Positions 1-9,045 of a stretch of 37,641 nt of DNA are shown here, piece after piece. The notes under the pieces are model-generated. The model searched no databases. It was not told the DNA's origin and was given only the letters and a program-made list of their open reading frames with translations. A program made the translations under genes and the position numbers. How positions within the stretch are numbered: the stretch's first letter is position 1; each line of letters starts with the position of its first letter. Where the stretch lies: NCBI RefSeq assembly GCF_051710625.1, contig NZ_JBPESN010000020.1:1-37641 (forward strand), given 5' to 3'. This DNA is from JBPESN01 sp051710625 (GTDB lineage Bacteria > Pseudomonadota > Gammaproteobacteria > Enterobacterales > Enterobacteriaceae).

Positions 1-207
1 GCTGATACTGTGCAGTTCATGAACCTGACTGCGCAATACCGTTCGCCTGCCGTCTGGCCTGTCAGGACGACTTTTCCAGTATTTGTAACTGCTGCGATGA
101 ACCCTGAACACGTGGCAGAGTGTGGCCGCAGGATAATGCGCTCTGAGTTTCCCGATTAACAAGAACTGTTCAGGGAGTCTGACATCAAGAGCGCTGTAGC
201 CTTTTTT
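1..207 (-). CDS. IS3-family OrfB (integrase catalytic subunit), 5' part, made by -1 frameshift
   Basis: Shifting -1 at the A6G run (201-207) opens a frame that reads KKGYSALDVRLPEQF, then GKLRAHYPAATLCHVFRV, HRSSYKYWKSRPDRPDGRR and so on, with no stop to the window edge. This is the typical N-terminus of IS3-group OrfB, upstream of the DDE integrase core, which lies beyond position 1. The single OrfAB fusion made by frameshifting is the active transposase in this family. That the shift occurs here is inferred from the slippery site and the matching frame; activity cannot be judged without the catalytic core. Confidence 0.8.
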
Positions 208-458
208 AATATTTCGTTTTCCATTTCAATGCGTTGTACCTTCTTCTTGAGCTCACGTATTTCGATTTGTTCCGGGGTTATGGGAGAGGCTTTTAGCGTT
301 TTCCCCTGTCGCTCATCACGCAGTTGTTTTACCCATTTTGTCATCGTAGAAAAACCGACGTCCATGGCTTTTGCTGCTTGCGCGGCGGTGTAATTTTGGT
401 CGACAATCAGTTGAGCGGATTCGCGTTTGAATTCAGGACTAAAATTTCTTCTTTTCAT
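156..458 (-). CDS. IS3-family transposase OrfA (HTH subunit)
   Basis: This encodes the DNA-binding subunit of an IS3-family transposase, about 100 residues starting MKRRNFSPEFK. The N-terminal half is a helix-turn-helix of the HTH_Tnp_1 type (the segment AAQAAKAMDVGFSTMTKWV). It is followed by a leucine-zipper-like helix (ELKKKVQRIEMENEILKKA) used for dimerisation and contact with OrfB. I place the start at 458; an upstream in-frame codon at 494 lies in the leader close to the IS end. The frame is open throughout. Just before its end it carries TTA AAA AAG, the -1 slippery heptamer that would fuse it to OrfB. Confidence 0.88.
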   Translation of the reverse strand: MKRRNFSPEFKRESAQLIVDQNYTAAQAAKAMDVGFSTMTKWVKQLRDERQGKTLKASPITPEQIEIRELKKKVQRIEMENEILKKATALLMSDSLNSSC

Positions 459-530
459 TGGTGCACCCGTGTTGTTCTGAGGTGAGCATATCACCTCTGT
501 TCAGGTGGCCAAATTCAGTGTGCCCCTACA

Positions 531-908
531 CTGTGCCAGCATCATGCGCGCATCGGCAATCTGCTTCTGCTGATCGTTCAGAGCCTGCACCTTGCGCTCG
601 AGCAGGGCCCGACATTGACGCATGATCGCCATCTCATCGCGCAACTTGATGGCGGTACTGCGCTTGACCGACTCATCAACCGGCTGGGCCGGGGATTGCG
701 CAATCAGGGATTTATAGTGCCGTTGTTTGATGATCTCGCGTGTTTGTTCCGGCAAACAATCGATGTGGTACTCGAAAGCCTTGGTGCCTGAACGCTTACG
801 GACTAAATCGGGTGAATTTGCAGTCCGCTTATTCAATGACCAGCGAAGTCCCTGCAAGATGCCAGGCAATCCGGGTAAACCGACTCACTCACTCACCGTA
901 ACAAACAT
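531..908 (-). pseudogene. Mu-type phage transposase (gpA-like), N-terminal remnant
   Basis: Mu A proteins bind the phage ends and carry out transposition. This remnant starts at ATG 908 (MFVTVSE), three bases beyond the end of ner, the usual ner-A arrangement. It contains the N-terminal DNA-binding region, with the signature LVRKRSGTKAFEYHIDCLPE, and then a coiled region. Two lesions are visible: an in-frame TGA at codon 8 (885-887) and insertion of the IS at 530, after which no catalytic domain is present. A shorter product from a later start would still lack the DDE core. The identity rests on the N-terminal motif plus the neighbouring ner, repressor and phage end. Confidence 0.8.
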
Positions 909-910
909 AA

Positions 911-1147
911 TTACGACACCTTGCTCATATAACGACTCGGCCAAATGCTGGCCGGATCCACATTGAGTGCATTAGTGATAATGCGTTCACCTTTTGGATA
1001 GGGACGATACAGCGCGTTTTTTAACGTGCTGGACGCCAGCCCTGCGCCGCGGGAGAGATCTTGCATGGTGATCCCCTTCTTGTGCAGGGAGGCCAGGATA
1101 TCAATCCGGTGCCAGTCACGATGATTCACTTCATTTCTATCTATCAT
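911..1147 (-). CDS. ner: Ner-like phage early regulator
   Basis: This is a 78-residue DNA-binding protein of the Ner/Nlp family (HTH_35). In Mu, Ner represses the early promoter and the repressor promoter to favour lytic growth. The family pattern is plain: RDWHRIDILASLHKKGITMQDLSRGAGLASSTLKNAL, then the C-terminal PKGERIITNALNVDPASIWPSRY. Length is normal and the frame is intact, unlike its neighbours. It is divergent from the repressor gene across a 176-bp AT-rich gap and precedes the transposase start by two bases. No strong Shine-Dalgarno sequence is visible before the ATG. Confidence 0.9.
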   Translation of the reverse strand: MIDRNEVNHRDWHRIDILASLHKKGITMQDLSRGAGLASSTLKNALYRPYPKGERIITNALNVDPASIWPSRYMSKVS

Positions 1148-1323
1148 TCAATTACTTTAAAAAGTTAACCATGCGGGTAAGTCATGGGGCTTACCCATAC
1201 AGCAATGACATCTCAAACTTAAGACAAGTAAAGCAAATAATGAATTTTCTTTTCTGATCGCCCCATATGAGAGATATTTTTGTATTTTATTAACTATAAT
1301 CAATAAGTTATAGAGAAAAGAAA
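1148..1323. promoter_or_regulatory. Divergent early/repressor control region of the Mu-like prophage
   Basis: This AT-rich 176-bp gap separates ner (minus) from the c repressor (plus), where Mu-like phages place their operators and divergent promoters. A 7-bp inverted repeat, GGGTAAG (1175-1181) and CTTACCC (1190-1196), lies 28 bp upstream of ner and could be an operator half-site pair or a leader hairpin. No promoter hexamers are convincing enough to call individually. Confidence 0.5.
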
Positions 1324-1903
1324 ATGAGGAAGAAGAAAACAAGTAATTTTGCTTTTGATATGGACGGAAAAGAAAATTTTGTCGGACGCCTTAAACAACT
1401 TATGGGCAATAGAAGCGCCAGAGCTGCTGCAAGTGAATGGGGGTTATCCTTCTCAACATTGCACAACTATTTAACTAGAGGTACAGAACCATCTTTTACA
1501 GTGGTGCAGGGCATTGCATATAAGGAACACGTCAGCCTGGACTGGCTTGCATTTGGTTCATCATGCACTCAAAACGAAGTGGCCTCAACTAGCGAGATTC
1601 AGTCGGTTAACGAGGAAAGCTTAATGGAGGGATCCTTTAGAAGCTACTTGGCATATGATTTATAAGTCGCTGAATAAAAAAGATTTAGAGGTATTAATAA
1701 ACCTGCTTTTGCAAGAAGAGGCAAAGGGTGTATTGGCGTTATCAGGACGTAAAGATGACTTAGATTGCCTGTTACTCCAACTTCCAAAAGAAGAAAAAAA
1801 ACGTCTGATAGCCCTACACGAAGCTAAAAAGGGGGCGGTATCTGAAGAGTGTGCAGTAGCAGATGTGGCAAGCTTAAACTGTAAGAAAAGTGGCGCGGCC
1901 TAA
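1324..1903 (+). pseudogene. Mu-like phage c repressor (CI-type HTH), frameshifted
   Basis: This would be the lysogeny repressor. The first 113-codon frame (1324-1665) has an N-terminal helix-turn-helix like the Phage_CI_repr family (ARAAASEWGLSFSTLHNYLTRG) and then VSLDWLAFG, a tail typical of such repressors. The following frame (1655-1903) reads SLNKKDLEVLINLLLQEE and LPKEEKKRLIALHEAKKGA, which looks like the missing C-terminal half. The frames join if one T is removed from the TTT near 1660. Decay by a +1 slip is therefore likely, although two overlapping genes joined at the internal ATG cannot be excluded. The gene points toward the prophage terminus, as in Mu. Confidence 0.7.
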
Positions 1904-1917
1904 ATAAAGATTAGGCC
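1897..1917 (+). terminator. Hairpin at the end of the repressor gene
   Basis: GGCCTAA (1897-1903, including the TAA stop) pairs perfectly with TTAGGCC (1911-1917) across a 7-nt loop. A T-rich but interrupted tract follows. It is a plausible weak terminator between the repressor and the phage end. Confidence 0.45.
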
Positions 1918-2041
1918 ATTATCTATCTCATTTCATTATTTTTATGATTTACTAATAGTTTTTAACTTAATTCACATATATTTAATGGGTGCCTAAAAGG
2001 CGTTTAAACTACCTTTAAATCTGCTTAAACCACAATCATTC

Positions 2042-2192
2042 GAGTCCAGAATTTAGTGCAAAAAAACCATTTTTTGCCCATTTTTTTGCGACGAGTCCAG
2101 AATCTGTAAAATCTCTGTAAGCCGCGCCATTAAAGGGCTTACAGCTAACCCATCGTTTAACTTAAGAGTCCAGAAATGATTGCCACCCCACA
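2042..2192 (-). repeat. Left terminus (attL) of a Mu-like prophage with three end-binding sites
   Basis: Read on the minus strand, the phage terminus begins TGTGGGGTGGCA at 2192, directly against thrA sequence. The 10-mer TTCTGGACTC occurs three times (plus strand GAGTCCAGAA at 2042-2051, 2093-2102 and 2166-2175). The outermost copy starts 17 bases in from the terminus. A 9-bp inverted repeat, CTGTAAGCC/GGCTTACAG (2115-2123 and 2136-2144), and several A/T tracts lie between the sites. Three transposase sites behind a TG terminus is the Mu attL plan. The matching right terminus of the same type is at 25318. The phage body lies to the left of this end. Confidence 0.82.
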
Positions 2193-4161
2193 ATTGCGCG
2201 CGCGCGGCTTCGGCGTGACGGTCATCAACCCGGTGGCAAAACTGCTGGCGCAGAAGGAGAACTGGAGTCGACGGTGGATATCGCGGAATCTACCCGGCGC
2301 ATCAATGATGCCGCGATCCCCGCCGATCACATCATCCTGATGGCGGGCTTCACCGCCGGTAACGAGCGCGGCGAGCTGGTAGTGCTGGGTCGCAATGGAT
2401 CCGATTACTCCGTGGAGGTGCTGGCGGCCTGTTTGCGCGCCGATTGTTGTGAAATCTGGACCGACGTGGACGGCGTGTATACCTGCGATCCTCATCAGGT
2501 GCCGGATGCGCGTTTATTGAGTCAGCTTTCCTATCAAGAGGCGCTGGCGCTGTCTTATTTCGGCGCCAAGGTTTTTTATCCCCGCACTATCGTTCCCATT
2601 GCATAGTTCCAAATTCCCTGCCTTATCAAAAATACTACCAATTTTTAGGCGCTCGGTACCCTGATCGGGCCGACCAGCGGCGAGGAAGGCAATCCGGTCA
2701 AAGGTATCACCCATCTGAAAAATATGGCGATAACCAACGTTTCTGGTCCCGGGATGAAAGGGATGATCGGTATGGCGGCACGGGTTTTTGCCGCTATGTC
2801 GCGCGCCCGCTGGGCGCTGGAAGAGGAATTTTACCTGGAGCTCAAAGATGGGCTGCTGGAGCCGCTGGATGTTATCTCCCGCCTGGCGATCATCTCGGTG
2901 GTGGGCGATGGCATGCGCACGCAGCGCGGCCTGTCCGCCAAGCTGTTTGCGGCGCTGGCTCGCGCCAATATCAATATTATCGCTATCGCTCAGGGATCGT
3001 CCGAGCGTTTCATTTCGGTGGTGGTAGACAATGACAGCACCACCACCGGCGTGCGGTGGCGCATCAGATGCTGTTTAATACCGATCAGGTTATCGAGGTG
3101 TTCGTTATCGGCGCGGGTGGCGTCGGCGGCGCGTTGATCGAGCAGATCCGCCGCCTGCATGCGTGGCTAAAAGGCAAACATATCGATTTGCGGGTGTGCG
3201 GTATCGCCAACTCGCGCGCGCTACTGACCAATGTGCACGGTATCGATCTGGCGAACTGGCAGGCGGCGCTGGCCGAAGCGCGCGAGCCGTTCTATCTGGT
3301 GCGGTTGATCCGGCTGGTAAAAGAGTACCATCTGCTCAACCCGGTCATCGTCGACTGTACCAGCAGCGAGGCGGTAGCCAATCAATATGCGGCTTTTCTG
3401 GCGGACGGCTTCCACGTGGTGACGCCTAACAAGAAAGCCAATACCGCCTCAATGGATTACTACCATCAGATGCGCGCCACCGCCGCAGTCTCGCGCCGTA
3501 AGTTCCTTTATGATACCAACGTTGGCGCCGGTCTGCCAGTTATCGAAAATTTACAAAATTTATTGAATGCCGGCGATAAGCTGACACAATTTTCCGGTAT
3601 TCTTTCCGGCTCGCTGTCCTTTATTTTCGGCAAGTTGGACTAGAGGATGTCGCTGTCGGCGACGCCGCTGCTGGCACGCGGCAACGGTTACACCGAGCCT
3701 GACCCCCCGTGATGATCTTTCCGGTATGGATGTGGCGCGCAAGCTGCTGATTCCGGCGCGCGAAGCGAAGTATACCCTGGAGTTAATGGATATCGACGTC
3801 TAGCCGGTGCTGCCAGCAAGTTTTGACGCCGGCGGCGATGTGGACGCTTTTCTTGCCCGACTGCCGACCTTGGACGCTAAGTTTGCCGCCAGAGTGGTGA
3901 AGGGCCGCGCGGAAGGGCAGGTGCTACGCTATGTGGGCAGCAGCATTGACGAAGGGCGCTGTAAAGTCAATATCGAGGCGGTGGGCAGCAACGATCCGCT
4001 GTTCAAAGTGAAAGACGGGGGAAACGCGCTGGCGTTCTCAACCCGCTATTATCAACCGTTACCGCTGGTGCTGCGCGGCTATGGCGCTGGCAATGATGTC
4101 ACCGCCGCCGGCGTATTCGCCGATCTATTTACGCACGCTGTCATGGAAGTTGGGAGTTTAA
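2193..4161 (+). pseudogene. thrA: Aspartokinase I/homoserine dehydrogenase I, truncated and multiply broken
   Basis: ThrA performs the first and third steps from aspartate to threonine. About the first 137 residues, including the KFGGTS catalytic motif, are missing, replaced by the prophage end; the match begins LRARGFGVTVINPV. Recognisable blocks follow: STVDIAEST, MAGFTAGNERGELVVLGRNGSDYS, GPGMKGMIGMAARVFAAMSRAR, FVIGAGGVGGALIEQ and GFHVVTPNKKANT. Lesions include a frameshift near 2270, TAG at 2604, TAG near 2650, an in-frame loss of about 30 residues of the ACT region after SRAR, a frameshift near 3050, TAG at 3641, an extra C near 3707, TAG at 3801 and a frameshift just before the original stop at 4161. 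It is plainly non-functional. Confidence 0.95.
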
Positions 4162-4162
4162 C

Positions 4163-4468
4163 ATGGTTAAAGTGTATGCGCCGGCCTCAATCGGCAACGT
4201 CAGCGTGGGATTCGAGGCGCTGGGTGCGGCGGTGTCGCCGGTGGACGGGACGCTACTGGGGGATTGCGTCAGCGTATCCCGCGCGACAGCTGCAGCCTGC
4301 AAAGCGTCGGGCGCTTTGTCGACAAACTGCCGGCAGAGCCGGAGCAGAGTATCGTTTATCAATGCTTGCAGCGTTTTTGCGAGGCGGCGGGGGAAACGGT
4401 GGCGGTTGCCATGCGGCTGGAAAAAAACATGTTCATCGGCTCCGGTCTCCGGTTCCAGCGCCTGTTCG
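4163..4468 (+). pseudogene. thrB: Homoserine kinase, 5' remnant joined to thrC
   Basis: ThrB phosphorylates homoserine. The remnant starts with the correct ATG one base after the thrA stop, the normal operon spacing. It reads MVKVYAPASIGNVSVGFEALGAAVSPVDG, then after a frameshift VGRFVDKLPAEPEQSIVYQ and LEKNMFIGSGL, and finally GSSACSV in a third frame. That is about 100 of the usual 310 residues, ending in the GHMP-kinase ATP loop. There the sequence jumps straight into thrC (GDTGAAVAHAFYGL). The deletion removed about 620 bp of thrB plus the start of thrC, probably at a short shared tract such as TCGGT. Confidence 0.92.
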
Positions 4469-5318
4469 GTGATACCGGTGCTGCGGTGGCGCATGCGTTC
4501 TACGGCCTGGAGAATGTGCGGGTCGTGATCCTTTACCCCGAAGGCAAGATCAGCCCGCTGCAGGAAAAACTCTTTATGTACGCTGGGCGGCAATATTCAC
4601 ACCGTGGTGGTACAGGGCGATTTCGACGCCTGCCAGGCGCTGGTGAAACAGGCGTTCGATTTCGATGATGAAGAATTGAAACAGATGCTAGGGCTGAACT
4701 CCGCCAACTTTATCAATATCAGCCGTCTGCTGGCGCAGATTTGCTATTACTTTGAAGCGGTGGCGCAACTGCCGCAGTAAGCGTGTAATCAACTGGTAGT
4801 GTCGGTATCGAGCGGCAATTTCGGCGATCTTACCGCCGGTCTGCTGGCAAAAACCCTGGTGCTGCCGGTGAAGCGTTTTATCGCCGCCACCAACGCCAAC
4901 AATACCGTACCGCAGTTTTTACGCGACGGACGTCAGCCAGCCCAATAATTGGCCGCGGGTGGAAGAATTGTTCCGGCGCAAAAACTGGCAACTGACCACG
5001 CTCGATTACGGCTGCGTCGACGATACTACCACCGCCGAGACGATGCGCGAGCTGGCGGGATTGGGCTATATTTCCGAGCCGCATGCCGCCATCGCCTACC
5101 GCCTGTTGCGCGACAGTTTACAGCCGGGGGAGTACAGATTATTCCTCGGCACCGCCCATCCGGCCAAGTTCAAGGAGTCGGTAGATACAATCCCCGGCCA
5201 GAGTCTGCCGTTGTCGCTAGCGCTGCCGGTGCGTGCGACGTTGCCGTTGCTGTCGGAGCGCATGCCTGCGTCCTTCTTCAGCGCCCTGCGCACGCTGAAG
5301 CTGGGGCTGGCGTCCTAG
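4469..5318 (+). pseudogene. thrC: Threonine synthase, 5'-deleted and frameshifted
   Basis: ThrC converts phosphohomoserine to threonine using PLP. The N-terminal 115 or so residues, with the PLP lysine region, are lost in the thrB-thrC deletion. What remains reads GDTGAAVAHAFYGLENVRVVILYP and GKISPLQEKLF, then in other frames GDFDACQALVKQAF, LNSANFINISRLLAQICYYFE and SGNFGDLTAGLLAKTL, and finally VEELFRRKNWQL through FLGTAHPAKFKESV. Further lesions are a frameshift near 4580, an in-frame TAA near 4780 and a second deletion of about 45 bp between FLRDG and DVSQPNNWPR near 4930. The gene ends at 5318. No terminator is evident in the 169 bp before yaaA. Confidence 0.93.
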
Positions 5319-5487
5319 CGACATGTCGCCGCGGGTTTCATCTTCGCGCGGCGCAGTCGCTTTGGTCGATATGTCCGCCGGCGCCAGGCTGTGTTCCTGG
5401 CTCGCGGGTGGCATGTCGGGTAACGCTAGCGTCAACCGGCGTCGCGGCGGCGCATGAGCGCGCCACCGGCGGTCTTTGGCTGCGGTG

Positions 5488-6268
5488 TTAACCGTCCTGT
5501 TGCGGTCGTTTGAATACCCATTCATTGTCGCTGGAGGCCGCGGCGTCGAATCGATAACCGCCCGCATCAAAGGCCTTCAGCTGCTCTGGCTGTGTCAACG
5601 CTTCGGTAATGATAAAGCGGCTTATCATGCCGCGGGCTTTTTTGGCGTTGAAACTGATCACCTTGTACTGGCCGTTTTTTTTCATCCAGAAACACCGGTT
5701 TGATGACCCGCCCGTTAATCCGCGCCGGCTGCACCGCGCGGAAATACTCCTCCAAAGCCAGATTAATCACCAGAGCGTCGCCCTGTTCCGCCAGCGCCTG
5801 GTTGAGTTTGTCGGTAAGCGTAGTGCCCCAATTGTGATACAAAGAGGCCCCGGCCGGATTGGCCATACAGATCCCCATCTCCAGCCTGTAAGGCTGCATC
5901 AAATCCAGCAGACGCAGTACGCCGTACAGCCCGGACAACATCCGTAGGTGCCGTTGGGCAAAATCGAATTGCGCTTCGCTGAAGGTTTCTGCCGCCAGCC
6001 CGGTATAAACATCCCCCTTGAAGTCTAATATCGCCTGTCGCGCGTTGCCGGAAGTGAACGGCGTCTGCAAGGCCTGAAAGCGTGCGGCGTTCAGATCGGC
6101 CAATTTATCGCTAATCCCCATCAGGGCGCCGATACGCGCCGGCGTCAGCTGCCGGCACAGATCGATAAGCGCCGCCGACTGAGGCAGTAATTCGGGCTGC
6201 GTGTAGCGCCGGGTTGCCAGCGGACTCTGAAAATCCAGCGTTTTCGCCGGAGAAATAACGAGAAGCAT
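5488..6268 (-). pseudogene. yaaA: Peroxide stress protein YaaA with a single poly-A frameshift
   Basis: YaaA (DUF328/UPF0246) lowers free iron and protects DNA during peroxide stress in E. coli. Start chosen at 6268 (MLLVISPAKTLDFQSPL). The first frame runs through LRMLSGLYGVLR and IKPVFLDEK. The second continues NGQYKVISFNAKKARGMISRFII to the C-terminus at 5488, for a total of about 258 residues as expected. The only lesion I see is in the homopolymer at 5675-5682: eight A on the coding strand where seven would keep the frame. The gene may be newly dead, or partly rescued by slippage of polymerase or ribosome on the run. It lies 55 bp downstream of the yaaJ remnant in the same direction. Confidence 0.88.
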
Positions 6269-6323
6269 TGCAAATTCCTGTTGTCGCGAAAAAAACGGGC
6301 GCCGGTTATGTCGCGGCGGCGCG

Positions 6324-7771
6324 TTAACAATCAAGGGGTTTGGGCGCTGCCGTCCGCCTGCTTTCCTGGTGTGACGGAGTCGGCCGTCCCCACAGATCCG
6401 GCGCCAACTGCGGTGCGATAGCCGGGAAGTTTACCGCATAAAATGTCGGTAGTTTCCCGATGGCGCGCTGGCTATTGTAATCATTGGCCAGCATCAACAC
6501 GACCGGCGACAGCAATAAAAGGGCGATTAAGTTGGTTATCGTCATCAGGCCCATCGCCAGGTCCGCCAGTCGTCAGACCACCGACAAGTACCATGGTCAG
6601 GGTCAGCAGACGCAGCAGCCATTTCAGATTCATCGGCTGCGGCACGAAAAAACGCAGGCTGTTTTCCGCATAAGCGTAATTACCAATGATGGCGGCGAAG
6701 GAGAACACAAACACCAAAACCATGAGTAGCTGCATGCTCCAATGACCGGTAACCGTGGGCAGCGCTTGATTAATCAGCGCGATGCCGTGGAGATTGGCAT
6801 AAGCATGCTCCAGTGTGCCGGAGGTGAGGATGATTGCGGCCGTGGCGCTGCAGATTACCAGGGTATCGATAAACACCGCCACAACATCTGAATATAGCCT
6901 TGCGAGGCGGGGGCGGCGGCGGCGATATTCGGCGCCGAGCCGGTGCCCGCCTCGTTTGAGAACAGACCGCGCTGTACCCCTTGAAAAATCGCCTGCGCCA
7001 GGCCATAGCCGGCCAGCCCCGAGGCGGCCTCCGCCCGGCCAAAGGCGCTATTAAACGTCAGGGCGGCGACCGTCGCGAGCTGGCGCCAGTGACGCACGAC
7101 CACCCAAGCCGCCAGCAATAAGTAGAGAATACCCATTGTTGGTACCAGCCACTGGGTCAGACGGGCGATGGCGCGAAGACCGCCGAAAATGACCGCGGCA
7201 CTCAGGATAAGCAGCGCCAGGGTTATCGGCCAGCGGCCCATGCCAGACAGCTGCTGCGCGGACAGCATAATCGCGTTGGCCTGAACGGCGCTGAAAAAAC
7301 CGTCATAGCCCGCCAACAGAAAAAGGGTAAATAACGTGCCCATCCAGCGCAAACCGAGTCCGGTGGCCATATACCAAGCCGGCCCGCCGCAGGCGTTGCC
7401 GCGGCCGTCGCGTATTTTGTACAGCTGCGCCAGGGTGCTTTCCGCAAAGGCGGTCGCCATGCCAATCAACGGCGCCAGCCACATCCAGAAAATGGCGCCC
7501 TGTCCGCCCAGGATCAGCGCGATGGCGACGCCCATCAGGTTACCTTACCGCAGCCGATACGGGCGGCAAGGGAGGTGCATAAGGCCTGAAACGGTGAAAT
7601 ACCGCCGCCGCCGCGCGTCCCTGAGTCTTTGAGAATCGTGAAGGTATGGCAGAAATGGCGTATCTGGATAAAGCCAGTGCGTAGCATAAACCAGATGCTG
7701 GTTCCCAACAGCAGATAAATTAACAGTAAATCCCATAACAGGTTATTAATAAAATTCAATGGCTCAGCCAT
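6324..7771 (-). pseudogene. yaaJ: YaaJ-like sodium:alanine/glycine symporter (AGCS family), broken
   Basis: The AGCS/AlsT family imports alanine or glycine with sodium across the inner membrane. The start is MAEPLNFINNLLWDLLLIYLL at 7771. The first frame ends near 7540 (SLAARIGCGK, where the family has SLAARxGxGN), the second covers VAIALILGGQGAIFWMWLAPLIGMATAFAE to FSNEAGTGSAPNIAAAA, and the third covers FIDTLVICSATAAIILTSG. A short deletion near 6550 then leaves only the C-terminal MTITNLIALLLLSPVV to the stop at 6324. At least three frame disruptions make it non-functional. Most membrane segments are still readable, so the decay is recent. Confidence 0.9.
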
Positions 7772-7973
7772 CGTTCCTTTTTTCCTGCTCCAGCATCCTG
7801 GCTGGGTGTTGTAGGGCCTGGCGCCCATTTTACCTATTTTCCGGATGATTTCATCGATAGGTGCGACAGGTAAAAGTCCGCGTCCGGCCGCTTTCCGCCG
7901 CTGCCGCCCGTGCTATCATTTCAGCGCTGTATGTCCGATTCCTCAGAGCACGCGACAACATGAGAACATGATT

Positions 7974-8927
7974 ATGACAGACAAACTCAGTTCCCTGCGT
8001 AAAATGACCACCGTCGTGGCCGATACCGGCGATATTACCGCCATTAAGCGCTACCAGCCCCAGGACGCGACCACGAATCCGTCGCTGATTCTCAACGCCG
8101 CCCAAATCCCGGAATACCGCGGCTATATCGACGACGCCATTGCCTGGGCGCGCGGACAGAGTAACGATCAGGCGGCACAGGTGATCTACGCCGCCGACAG
8201 GCTGGCGGTCAATATCGGCATGGAAATTCTGAAACTGGTGCCCGGCCGCGTTTCGACCGAAGTGGACGCTCGCCTTTCTTACGATACCGAGGCCAGCGTT
8301 GCCAAGGCCAAGAGCCTTATCAAACTCTATAACGATGCCGGTATTGGCAGCGAACGTATTTTAATCAAGCTGGCCTCTACCTGGCAGGGTATCCGTGCCG
8401 CCAAACAGCTGGAAAAAGTAGGGATCAACAGTAATCTGACGCTGCTGTTTTCTTTTGCCCAGGCGCGCGCCTGCGCCGAGGCGGGCGTGTATCTGATTTC
8501 TCCCTTCGTCGGGCGTATTCTCGACTGGCATAAGGCCAACGGCGAACGCCAGACTTTTGCCCCGGACGAGGATCCCGGCGTGGTATCGGTTACCGCCATC
8601 TATCGCTATTATAAAGAGCATGGGTATGACACCGTCGTTATGGGCGCCAGCTTTCGCAACAGCGGCGAGGTTATGGCATTGGCCGGCTGCGACCGGCTCA
8701 CTATCGCGCCGGCGTTGCTGAAAGAGCTGGCGGAAAACGAGGGGGAGCTTGAGCGTAAACTTTCTTATACAGGGCCGGTGAAGGCGCGACCGGAGAAATT
8801 AACTGAAGCGGCCTTTCTCTGGCAGCATCATCAGGATCCCATGGCGGTGGATAAACTGGCGCAGGGTATCCGTAATTTCGCTGTTGACCAGGAAAAACTG
8901 GAGAAAATGCTGGGCGAACTGCTGTAA
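7974..8927 (+). CDS. talB: Transaldolase B
   Basis: Transaldolase moves a dihydroxyacetone unit between sugar phosphates in the non-oxidative pentose phosphate pathway, in the cytoplasm. The protein has 317 residues, equal to E. coli TalB. I chose ATG 7974, preceded by TGAGAAC, over in-frame codons far upstream. The Schiff-base lysine is Lys132 in LIKLASTW, with Asp17 and Glu96 at their family positions, and DATTNPSLIL is present near residue 31. The frame is intact and a clear terminator follows. It is the first healthy gene after seven ruined ones. Confidence 0.97.
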   Translation: MTDKLSSLRKMTTVVADTGDITAIKRYQPQDATTNPSLILNAAQIPEYRGYIDDAIAWARGQSNDQAAQVIYAADRLAVNIGMEILKLVPGRVSTEVDARLSYDTEASVAKAKSLIKLYNDAGIGSERILIKLASTWQGIRAAKQLEKVGINSNLTLLFSFAQARACAEAGVYLISPFVGRILDWHKANGERQTFAPDEDPGVVSVTAIYRYYKEHGYDTVVMGASFRNSGEVMALAGCDRLTIAPALLKELAENEGELERKLSYTGPVKARPEKLTEAAFLWQHHQDPMAVDKLAQGIRNFAVDQEKLEKMLGELL

Positions 8928-8972
8928 CGTAGACCGCCGGCTGTTCCGTCGGCGGAGCGAAAAAAAACCTTT

Positions 8973-8996
8973 ACGGCCCGGCGGGGCCGTTTTTTT
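8973..8996 (+). terminator. Rho-independent terminator after talB
   Basis: ACGGCCC (8973-8979) pairs with GGGCCGT (8984-8990) around a 4-nt loop and runs into TTTTTTT. An A8 run upstream (8960-8967) could also allow termination from the other strand. Confidence 0.85.
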
Positions 8997-9045
8997 ATGG
9001 CGCCGCCGCCCGGCGCCCGCGATCGTGGTTAAGAAGAACATTATT

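Larger units (their letters stand above)
1..530 (-). mobile_element. IS3-family insertion sequence, left part (runs off the window)
   Basis: The element starts at 530 with the terminal inverted repeat, which reads TGTAG-G-GGCACACTG on the minus strand. It continues toward lower coordinates through orfA and the beginning of orfB and is cut by the window edge. Insertion is clean: the coding frame of a Mu-type transposase stops making sense exactly at 530/531. The A6G slippery site between orfA and orfB (201-207) and the OrfA sequence are typical of the IS3 family. The far end and the target duplication lie outside the window. A solitary copy of the same terminus occurs at 27184-27204. Confidence 0.85.

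Noticed and set aside
2115..2144. Possible tRNA or small RNA gene from the 9-bp inverted repeat in the phage end
   Set aside because: There is only one stem, no cloverleaf and no promoter or terminator. It lies between transposase binding sites and is better seen as part of the phage end.
5319..5487. Possible gene between thrC and yaaA
   Set aside because: Frames here are short and change repeatedly, none has a ribosome site or known motif, and the stretch is only 169 bp.
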